Assembly: GCA_003243865.1 (NCBI GenBank)
Contig: QHBQ01000126.1
Coordinates: forward strand, 1-7,341
From: Candidatus Chloroheliales bacterium
GTDB lineage: Bacteria; Chloroflexota; Chloroflexia; QHBQ01
Direction: 5' to 3'
DNA length: 7,341 bases
Below, one piece after another: positions 1 to 4,382 of this stretch. The position numbers and the translations under genes were made by a program. Position 1 is the stretch's first letter. Every line of letters starts with the position of its first letter. Below the pieces are notes generated by a model. It was not told the origin of the DNA, did no database searches, and saw only the letters and a program-made list of their open reading frames with translations.

Positions 1-590
1 CTATCGGCAGCAGGGCGGCTGACCAGTCCGATAAACGCTGCCCCCCCCATCAGCAGCGCGGCCAGCGCGAAGCTCAACCAGCGGCTGGCGATGTCTAGCG
101 GGCTGGGGCCGGTAGACTGTGTTCCCAGATCCCCGCTCACCATCGCGCTCATGTCAATAGTGGGTTCGGGCGTAGCGCTGCCACCCGCAGCGCCAGTGGC
201 TGAGGGGGCGGCCCCCTCCACCACGAAGGCATAGCTGCCTTTAGTCAGGTGGCCATCATCAGCGGAAACCACCCGCCAGAGGACGGTGTAGACCCCTGGC
301 TTGATATCGGATTGGAGCGGCACCGTAGCGTGCTGCCCGTTCTCACTAAGCATCAGTGCATCGGACACTTCCACATGGTTCTTGGCCCGATCCAGCACTT
401 GGAAACGGCTGAGATCCGATTCGATCGCCTCATCGAACCAAACCTGAACGCTGTCCGGCGCTTTGCTCAGGCGGCTGCCCGGCTGCGGGTCATACTTCAG
501 CGGCTGGGCATGGGCGAAGACGATGCTGCTGAAGACAAGCAGCAGGGCAATAGCAGAGATGATTATGGCAACTGGCTTAATATTTTTCAT
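1..590 (-). CDS. CopC-CopD fusion copper protein, N-terminal part (cut by window edge)
   Basis: The frame opens with ATG at 590 and runs off the left edge, giving 196 visible residues. Residues 1-26 form a signal peptide with a long hydrophobic core ending V-F-A, so the mature protein would begin with His27 (HAQPLKYDPQPGS). A CopC beta-barrel domain follows to about residue 123, with the family pattern YTVLWRVVSADDGHLTKGSY at the end. Asp111/Asp112 and His114, together with the N-terminal His27, match the Cu(II)-binding His and Asp-X-His ligands of CopC. A Ser/Thr/Pro/Ala/Gly-rich linker (about 125-165) leads into a membrane helix starting RWLSFALAALLMGG (about 170-192), which looks like the first helix of CopD. 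CopC-CopD fusions are known to bind periplasmic copper and are linked to its uptake or homeostasis. The ATG lies 1 nt after the TAA of the upstream beta-propeller gene, without a strong Shine-Dalgarno of its own, suggesting translational coupling. CopC identity is firm; CopD fusion is probable because only one helix is visible. Confidence 0.88.
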   Translation of the reverse strand, partial: MKNIKPVAIIISAIALLLVFSSIVFAHAQPLKYDPQPGSRLSKAPDSVQVWFDEAIESDLSRFQVLDRAKNHVEVSDALMLSENGQHATVPLQSDIKPGVYTVLWRVVSADDGHLTKGSYAFVVEGAAPSATGAAGGSATPEPTIDMSAMVSGDLGTQSTGPSPLDIASRWLSFALAALLMGGAAFIGLVSRPAAD

Positions 591-591
591 C

Positions 592-1866
592 TTACCGACC
601 GCCCCAGGACAACTGCGAGTGCGATGCGCCGGAGTAGGTCTGCAAGGTGGTCAACACGCAACTCGACTTGCTCAGGTCAATCAGATAGAGGCCGGTGACA
701 CCGATGAAGGCGATATGGCTGCTATCGTTGAGCCAGATGGGATCAGGTGTATCCTCGCTCATCGCGGTCAGGCGGGTCAGGCCGGTGCCGTCGGTATTGA
801 CCATCCACACATCCCAGAGCAGGCCGTGATATAGCGGCCCGGCCAAGCCGTTAACCGGCTTGTAAGCCGCCGGGGTAGGGGTGGGTGGCAGCGGCGATGC
901 GCATTGCGCTGCCACGTTGCTCGGTCCGCCGATTGCGGCGAAGACGATGCGCTTGCCGTCCGGTGACAGCTTGGGTGCGTAGTAGGTGACGAACTGGTTG
1001 CCGCCAATTACCTGCTGCGGTTTGCTGCCGTCACTGGCGGCAACCATCAGCCGCATCGAACCCTGCGGCAATGGGGTAGTGGCGGCGCTGTTGGTCAGGG
1101 TCGGGATCAGGGCGGCCTGCTGCTGCGCGTTGCTATCCTCCGGCAGGATCTCCTCGTAGGCCATGCGGCTACCAGCAGCGCTGATGTAAGGCTCCTGTGC
1201 ATTCTGGATCAGCGTCTGGCGCTTGCTGGCGGCAAGGTCGTAGCGTTCCAAGTCCCACGCCTGGCCGGTGAAGTTGCCCTGACTATCGTAGAGGAACTTC
1301 ATGGTGTCGAAGTAGATGTACTTGCCGTCGGGCGACCACTGCGGCGCTTCGAGGTTCTGATCCTTGGCGGCGGGAATGAGCTGGTGCTTGGCGGTGCCGT
1401 CGGCGTTCATCAACCAGATTGCGCTCTGTGGTTCCTCCACGTCGCTGGCGGGTGGCGGAGCATAGGAGTAGACGATCTGCTTGCCGTCGGGCGACCAGAC
1501 CGCATCCTTGGCAACGGCGCGGAACTCAGGGTAGAAGGTAAGCTGGCGCGAACGATGCCAGTCGGCGGAGATGAGATAGATATTGCTGCTGCGGTTGATC
1601 AGGAAGCCACTGGTGAGCTGGTGGGGGGCGGCGGCAACGCTAATCGGCGCATCACGCAGCACGAACTGGGCCTTCTGCCGCTGCATATCCTGGCTCTCGA
1701 CCGTGAAGTAGTAGAGGCCGGGTACGGTTGGCGCGCTGCTGGTCGCTTCCCACCAGTCGCCCTGCTCCATGCTGGGGAACATACTGATGACGTCGCCTGG
1801 GCTGTCCCCATAGGTAGCGGGCTGGCCGTTGGCATCCATCACCCGTAGGCCCGCACTAACTACCAT
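592..1866 (-). CDS. PD40/TolB-like beta-propeller protein (downstream part of an interrupted lipoprotein gene)
   Basis: This open frame has 424 residues counted from an ATG at 1866, but it is in the same frame as the lipoprotein piece at 1918-2262 and is separated from it only by a TAA and 17 sense codons. The first 75 residues look like the rest of an extracytoplasmic beta-sandwich (G-D-W-W-E near 36-40, PGLYYFTVES near 49-58). The remainder is a propeller with PD40 motifs WSPDGKQIVYS (124-134), WSPDGKYIYFD (177-187) and LSPDGKRIVFA (300-310), a degenerate one near 377-389, and partner strands such as IWLMNADGTAKHQL and DVWMVNTDGTGLTRL. A Pro/Thr-rich insert lies near 325-336. Such propellers usually bind proteins or ligands outside the membrane; no catalytic motif is visible. 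ATG 1866 has only a weak AAAGG 13 nt upstream, so independent initiation is doubtful. The TAA stop at 592-594 is 1 nt from the CopC-CopD start, so the two form an operon. The ligand is unknown. Confidence 0.8.
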   Translation of the reverse strand: MVVSAGLRVMDANGQPATYGDSPGDVISMFPSMEQGDWWEATSSAPTVPGLYYFTVESQDMQRQKAQFVLRDAPISVAAAPHQLTSGFLINRSSNIYLISADWHRSRQLTFYPEFRAVAKDAVWSPDGKQIVYSYAPPPASDVEEPQSAIWLMNADGTAKHQLIPAAKDQNLEAPQWSPDGKYIYFDTMKFLYDSQGNFTGQAWDLERYDLAASKRQTLIQNAQEPYISAAGSRMAYEEILPEDSNAQQQAALIPTLTNSAATTPLPQGSMRLMVAASDGSKPQQVIGGNQFVTYYAPKLSPDGKRIVFAAIGGPSNVAAQCASPLPPTPTPAAYKPVNGLAGPLYHGLLWDVWMVNTDGTGLTRLTAMSEDTPDPIWLNDSSHIAFIGVTGLYLIDLSKSSCVLTTLQTYSGASHSQLSWGGR

Positions 1867-1917
1867 ATTCTGGCTATCGCCTTTCAGCTTGACAAGGATT
1901 TTGAGCGGTGCGGCGGT

Positions 1918-1920
1918 TTA
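1918..1920 (-). other. In-frame TAA interrupting the lipoprotein/beta-propeller gene
   Basis: Starts 2262 and 1866 differ by 396 nt (132 codons), so both parts share one frame, and only this TAA (context CTT TAA ACC) blocks a continuous protein. It falls inside what looks like one beta-sandwich domain. No indel is needed to join the parts. A single base change from CAA, AAA or GAA would explain it. Standard use of TAA as a stop at 592-594 and 3096-3098 argues against a reassigned codon. Confidence 0.8.
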
Positions 1921-2262
1921 AAGCTGGTTGCCCGGCTCCAGGCGGATGCCCTGCACGCTGATGCCGTTCTGAGTTAGCGGCGGGGTGGGTGGGCCAGGGG
2001 GCAGGGTGAGGGGTACGCAAGGGTTGTCGCCCACTGCCATGCCGCTGGCAGGAGTGGCTGCACAGCTAGATGCATCCATCGTCGGCTGGCCAGCGGCCGG
2101 AGTATCCTGCGAGATGATGGGGATAGTCGGTGTGGGCGCAGCGCCACTACCGCTGGCTGGATTATCGCTAACCGGCTGCTGCCCAGCATCGCAGGCGGCG
2201 AACAGAAACAGGGTCAATCCGAGCAGCAACAAAGTCAGGTGCGGAACGAACTTCTTAGGCAA
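1918..2262 (-). CDS. Lipoprotein N-terminal fragment (upstream part of the interrupted beta-propeller gene)
   Basis: The frame encodes 114 residues from a TTG start at 2262. The choice is supported by GGGAG 8 nt upstream and by an in-frame TAG just before it, with no ATG or GTG between. Residues 1-23 form a lipoprotein signal peptide: charged PKK, a Leu-rich core and FAAC, with Cys24 as the expected lipidated residue (Phe at -3 is less usual than Leu). A low-complexity Gly/Pro/Thr/Ser linker follows (about 25-95), typical of surface lipoproteins. The last residues, GISVQGIRLEPGNQL, look like the first strand of a beta-sandwich that continues after the TAA at 1918-1920 (TAAPLKILVKLKGDS, then the frame at 1866). 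Alone this is a lipidated tether without a folded domain, so it is very probably the 5' end of one 556-codon gene rather than a gene in its own right. A near-consensus promoter lies directly upstream. Confidence 0.72.
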   Translation of the reverse strand: MPKKFVPHLTLLLLGLTLFLFAACDAGQQPVSDNPASGSGAAPTPTIPIISQDTPAAGQPTMDASSCAATPASGMAVGDNPCVPLTLPPGPPTPPLTQNGISVQGIRLEPGNQL

Positions 2263-2270
2263 GGCGATAA

Positions 2271-2275
2271 CTCCC
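2271..2275 (-). promoter_or_regulatory. Shine-Dalgarno deciding a TTG start
   Basis: GGGAG on the minus strand lies 8 nt before the TTG at 2262. With an in-frame TAG a few codons upstream and no nearby ATG or GTG, it fixes the lipoprotein start at TTG. Confidence 0.65.
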
Positions 2276-2304
2276 AGCTAGTTTGATTTCGAGGTTGTCG
2301 CTGT

Positions 2305-2332
2305 ATTATAACTGATTAGCCATTGGCGTCAA
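2305..2332 (-). promoter_or_regulatory. SigA-type promoter of the lipoprotein/copper operon
   Basis: On the minus strand TTGACG (2332-2327) and TATAAT (2310-2305) are separated by 16 nt. The -10 is perfect and the -35 matches five of six consensus positions. Transcription would start near 2298, giving a leader of roughly 36 nt before the TTG start. This is the best promoter in the window. Confidence 0.75.
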
Positions 2333-2359
2333 ACGAACGGATGCGAATAGAGGCCGTTT

Positions 2360-2383
2360 TAACCGAAGTCTAACCAAATAACC
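2360..2383 (-). promoter_or_regulatory. Candidate activator site: three GGTTA direct repeats
   Basis: GGTTA on the minus strand (TAACC on the plus) occurs at 2360-2364, 2371-2375 and 2379-2383, with start-to-start spacing of 11 and 8 bp. The cluster ends about 28 bp upstream of the -35 box. The 11-bp step resembles direct-repeat sites of OmpR/PhoB-type response regulators, but the motif is short and could be chance. Confidence 0.25.
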
Positions 2384-2402
2384 TTACCTGGAAAGGCCAG
2401 CC

Positions 2403-2437
2403 AACGGACTGTTCAACGGACAACCGGAGTAAACGGA
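2403..2437. repeat. Cluster of AACGGA hexamers
   Basis: AACGGA occurs at 2403-2408, 2415-2420 and 2432-2437, with a near match AACCGGA at 2422-2428. A fourth exact copy lies at 2336-2341, against the -35 box of the lipoprotein promoter. It could be an operator array or remnants of a simple repeat; function is unknown. Confidence 0.3.
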
Positions 2438-2464
2438 TGGGGCTGTTGCCCTGGCTGCCTAGCT

Positions 2465-2484
2465 CATCTGCGGTTGTAATACTA
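2465..2484 (+). repeat. Boundary repeat, copy 1 (CATCTG-N4-TGTAATACTA)
   Basis: A 20-nt pattern with CATCTG, four variable bases and TGTAATACTA. The same pattern and spacing recurs at 2872-2891, and TGTAATACCA appears again at 2932-2941. The two full copies bracket most of the repeat zone. Confidence 0.45.
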
Positions 2485-2518
2485 AGCCCACAGCGGGGGT
2501 TGGGGGAGAATCTCGCCC
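2481..2518 (+). repeat. 38-bp G-rich direct repeat, copy 1
   Basis: This copy begins ACTAAGCCC and contains GGGGGTTGGGGG followed by AGAATCTCGCCC. It matches the copy at 2527-2564 at 36 of 38 positions, and only 8 bp separate them. It reads into no credible gene. It looks like a dispersed intergenic repeat. Confidence 0.8.
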
Positions 2519-2526
2519 AGCAACCA

Positions 2527-2564
2527 ACTAAGCCCCCAGCGGGGGTTGGGGGAGAATCTTGCCC
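2527..2564 (+). repeat. 38-bp G-rich direct repeat, copy 2
   Basis: Second copy, differing from the first at two positions. Here CCCCC (2533-2537) and GGGGG (2541-2545) form a short hairpin around AGC. Together the two copies give four runs of five G on the plus strand, enough in principle for a G-quadruplex with one long middle loop. Confidence 0.8.
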
Positions 2565-2597
2565 CTGCTAGATGCTCATCGCCACCGCCAACGCCGA

Positions 2598-2621
2598 CGT
2601 AGGGGCGCATGGCATACGCCC
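2598..2621 (+). repeat. GTAGGGGCG palindromic repeat R1
   Basis: The element reads CGTAGGGGCG, a variable core, then CGCCC. It is the exact reverse complement of the 24 bases at 2765-2788, so R1 and R2 form a perfect 24-bp inverted pair 143 bp apart. Internally GGGCG and CGCCC can form a hairpin. Confidence 0.8.
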
Positions 2622-2679
2622 TGCCGCCTAACCAGTCACGCTGGTAATCAGCGTTGCGGGTGGTGGGGACGGTTAGAAC

Positions 2680-2729
2680 CGCGGAAGACGCGGAAGCGGC
2701 GCGGAAGATGCGGAAACGGCGCGGCAAGG
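2680..2729 (+). repeat. 20-bp tandem repeat, 2.5 copies
   Basis: Units at 2680-2699 and 2700-2719 match at 18 of 20 positions and are built from smaller CGCGGAAG-like blocks. A partial third unit (CGCGGCAAGG) follows to 2729. It lies between R1 and R2. Overlapping short open frames here are low-complexity by-products of the repeat. Confidence 0.7.
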
Positions 2730-2764
2730 TAACTGGTCACGGTGTGCATCACCGCTGGGCGACT

Positions 2765-2788
2765 GGGCGTATGCCATGCGCCCCTACG
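2765..2788 (-). repeat. GTAGGGGCG palindromic repeat R2
   Basis: Exact reverse complement of R1 over 24 bases, with the CCCCTACG end on the right. It faces the same way as R3. Confidence 0.8.
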
Positions 2789-2826
2789 CCAATGTTGCCG
2801 CCGATAGGCATTGTTGGCACTTCATC

Positions 2827-2853
2827 AGGGCGTATGCGATTCGCCCCTACGTC
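2827..2853 (-). repeat. GTAGGGGCG palindromic repeat R3
   Basis: AGGGCG, a core differing from that of R2, then CGCCCCTACG. Ends are conserved while the core varies, as in the other members. Confidence 0.75.
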
Positions 2854-2871
2854 ATACCGGCCCGTTCGCGC

Positions 2872-2891
2872 CATCTGAAGCTGTAATACTA
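2872..2891 (+). repeat. Boundary repeat, copy 2 (CATCTG-N4-TGTAATACTA)
   Basis: Same two blocks and same 4-nt gap as at 2465-2484, in the same orientation, 407 bp further on. The 16 defined bases are identical. Confidence 0.45.
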
Positions 2892-2935
2892 GATGGCCGC
2901 TGGGTGGATGTTCGCATTATGGAGCTTATCTTGTA

Positions 2936-3028
2936 ATACCAATTCGCTGAGGAGAGAGTGCATTATTCGTAGGGGCGCAGATTTATCGCGCCCATCCGTT
3001 TTACACCAGCACCATAGCCAATTGGTAT
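2936..3028. mobile_element. Small MITE-like element with ATACCAATT inverted ends
   Basis: ATACCAATT at 2936-2944 and its reverse complement AATTGGTAT at 3020-3028 bound a 93-bp segment holding palindrome R4 near its centre. There is no coding capacity. The terminal repeats are only 9 bp and no target duplication is evident. The arrangement parallels the 5943-6068 element, where different ends surround the same kind of palindrome. Confidence 0.4.
2968..2994 (+). repeat. GTAGGGGCG palindromic repeat R4
   Basis: CGTAGGGGCGC, an AT-rich core AGATTTATC, then GCGCCC. The 6-bp arms GGGCGC/GCGCCC give a hairpin with a 9-nt loop. Confidence 0.75.
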
Positions 3029-3045
3029 AAGATCGAAGAATGCGA

Positions 3046-3071
3046 AGGGGCGCACCGTGCTGTGCGCCCCT
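3046..3071. repeat. GTAGGGGCG palindromic repeat R5; possible bidirectional hairpin after the TPR gene
   Basis: Perfect 10-bp arms AGGGGCGCAC and GTGCGCCCCT surround a 6-nt loop, followed by AC, so the GTAGGGG end is on the minus strand. It starts about 25 nt beyond the TPR gene stop. On the minus strand there is no proper T-tract after it, so it could be an RNA 3'-end stabiliser or a weak terminator, but it is best classed with the other palindromes. Confidence 0.75.
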
Positions 3072-3095
3072 ACTTTCTACTCCTTAGCCTGTTTA

Positions 3096-3998
3096 TTACC
3101 CACCCAGCAGATTCAACTGCTTCTGTGCGTCATCCTTTACGGTCGAGTCGCTATTTAGAGTCAGCACCTTCCTAAAGTCGGCGATAGCAGCATCCTTATC
3201 AGCTTGGATTGCGGGCAAGGTCGTTTCAGTTTGCATCTTTGTCTCATAAGTGAGACCGCGAACGTAGTATGCTCTGTAGTAGCTAGGGTCAATCTTAACT
3301 GCCTCGTTCGTGTCCGAAATAGCCAAATCGTACTCACTCTTGTTAGCGTATATTAGCCCACGATTAGAATAGGACATGGCGCTACTAAGATCACGCTGTA
3401 TAGCTTGGTCGAAGTCAGCCAAAGCCAAGTCATATTCTTTTTTCTGCATATAAACCAATCCGCGATTGTTGAAGCCGTTGTTACTCGTAGGGTCGAGCTT
3501 GATGACCTGGTTAAAATCGGCAAGGGCGAGGTCATATTCAGTTTTATCGTAGTAGATGAGACCTCTGTTGTTATAAGCATCAGCATAGTCAGGCTTAAGC
3601 TCAATCGCCTTGTTGTAGTCAGCTAGAGCCAAATCCTTCTGACCTGCTGCATAGTGGTTCACCCCGTCGTTGTAATGTTGGATGGCTTCGTTGTCCTTGT
3701 TTTGGGATAGTTGTGACCAAGCTATCCACCCAATGAATATCAGCGCAATAGCTACCGCTATCACTTTCATCATCTTGTCTGCCCCACCCCTTATGGTACC
3801 AGTTGGAAGCTGCTCCTCCTCCATTCCAATCCTGTCAGATGAGCGAAAGGCTGCGATCAATACCCCGATTGGCCCAAGAAAAAACCCCAACCAGAACCCT
3901 GTCCCAGAGGAGCGACCTTTCTTTGAGTACATGAAAGCGGCAAGTATGCCACAGAGTATCCAGATGATTGGGTAGATGATGAAATCAATTGGCGGCAT
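3096..3998 (-). CDS. Membrane-anchored TPR protein of unknown role
   Basis: The start is set at ATG 3998 because AAGGAG lies 6 nt upstream; a TTG 27 nt further upstream has no such site. The product has 300 residues. Two N-terminal membrane helices (about 4-23 and 35-52) are joined by KKGRSSGTGFW, with GFFLGPIGVLIAAF in the second. A polar segment with MEEEQ follows, then a third helix (about 76-98). The rest is five TPR units: 104-137, 138-171, 172-205, 206-239 and 240-283, with the NRG(L)xY...EYDLALADF pattern clear in units 2-4. The last unit carries an insertion of about 10 residues (KMQTETTLPAIQ). TPR arrays serve as protein-binding scaffolds; no enzyme motif is seen and the partner is unknown. 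Base composition is visibly less GC-rich than purF or the copper operon, which may mean a different history. It appears monocistronic with its own promoter. Tandem TAA TAA ends it. Confidence 0.9.
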   Translation of the reverse strand: MPPIDFIIYPIIWILCGILAAFMYSKKGRSSGTGFWLGFFLGPIGVLIAAFRSSDRIGMEEEQLPTGTIRGGADKMMKVIAVAIALIFIGWIAWSQLSQNKDNEAIQHYNDGVNHYAAGQKDLALADYNKAIELKPDYADAYNNRGLIYYDKTEYDLALADFNQVIKLDPTSNNGFNNRGLVYMQKKEYDLALADFDQAIQRDLSSAMSYSNRGLIYANKSEYDLAISDTNEAVKIDPSYYRAYYVRGLTYETKMQTETTLPAIQADKDAAIADFRKVLTLNSDSTVKDDAQKQLNLLGG

Positions 3999-4004
3999 AA
4001 GCTG

Positions 4005-4010
4005 CTCCTT
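4005..4010 (-). promoter_or_regulatory. Shine-Dalgarno fixing the TPR gene start
   Basis: AAGGAG on the minus strand, 6 nt before ATG 3998. It argues against the longer frame that begins with TTG at 4025. Confidence 0.7.
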
Positions 4011-4025
4011 CGCGTAGCAGGCCAA

Positions 4026-4382
4026 CGCCGGGCTGGCTGGGTTACTGAGACTAGCGGCCAGTATAGTAGAAGAGCGAGTATGGCAGGATCACAGTCAAAA
4101 GCAGGGGATTTGTCGGTGGGAGTCGCGCAGCCCATGAAACGCGCGGCGGGTTAGCAGCGGCAAATCTGGAGCTTCTGTATTGTAAAACAACCAGAAACGG
4201 CGGCACGATAAAGCTGAACTCTTCTTTGCTGCTAAAGATAATCAGGGATGTAAACATTATACCACAAGTACATTACCTAATGCAATGGTTTTACGCAAAA
4301 GAAGAGGAAAATGCAGAAAGTGGAGGTGCACCAGCACGGTACGCCCCCAATATCTTTAATCTTTTAGCTCTAATCCTTTATC
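4026..4382. other. Intergenic region between purF and the TPR gene
   Basis: About 357 bp without a credible gene. It holds the candidate TPR promoter and long leader. A 68-codon minus-strand open frame (4051-4257) has no ribosome binding site and resembles nothing I know. No stem followed by a T-run was found after the purF stop, so the purF terminator is unidentified. Confidence 0.6.
4256..4285 (-). promoter_or_regulatory. Candidate extended -10 promoter for the TPR gene
   Basis: On the minus strand TGG-TATAAT (TATAAT at 4261-4256) is an extended -10, and TTGCAT (4285-4280) lies 18 nt upstream as a weak -35. Transcription would begin near 4249, leaving a leader of about 250 nt before ATG 3998. 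The -10 is strong, the -35 poor. Confidence 0.45.

Noticed and set aside
249..698. Long plus-strand frames opposite the left genes (also 1384-1848, 1985-2281, 5031-5360 and 5541-5924)
   Set aside because: They are antisense shadows of GC-rich genes with clear family motifs on the minus strand.
1867..1920. Frameshift explaining the split propeller gene
   Set aside because: Both parts are in the same frame, so no insertion or deletion is needed; only a stop codon separates them.
2481..2564. CRISPR array
   Set aside because: Only two repeats with an 8-bp spacer, and no cas genes; the ATTGTAG array has no spacers at all.
2482..2727. Minus-strand open frame of 81 codons
   Set aside because: It is built entirely from the G-rich repeats, R1 and the tandem repeat, and has no convincing ribosome binding site. 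It is a translated repeat, not a gene.
2654..2878. Plus-strand open frame of 74 codons
   Set aside because: It crosses the tandem repeat, R2 and R3, and its Arg/Ala-rich sequence follows from the repeat units.
3046..3071. Classical intrinsic terminator for the TPR gene
   Set aside because: The stem is strong but no T-run follows on the minus strand, and it belongs to the GTAGGGGCG repeat family.
3999..4025. Longer TPR protein starting at TTG 4025
   Set aside because: ATG 3998 has AAGGAG at ideal spacing, and the extra nine residues would translate the ribosome binding site itself.
4060..4087. TATACT as a closer -10 for the TPR gene
   Set aside because: No acceptable -35 lies 16-18 nt upstream; the TTGACT upstream of it is about 27 nt away.
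4051..4257. Minus-strand open frame of 68 codons, somewhat hydrophobic
   Set aside because: No Shine-Dalgarno before its ATG, which overlaps the candidate -10 box; no recognisable family.
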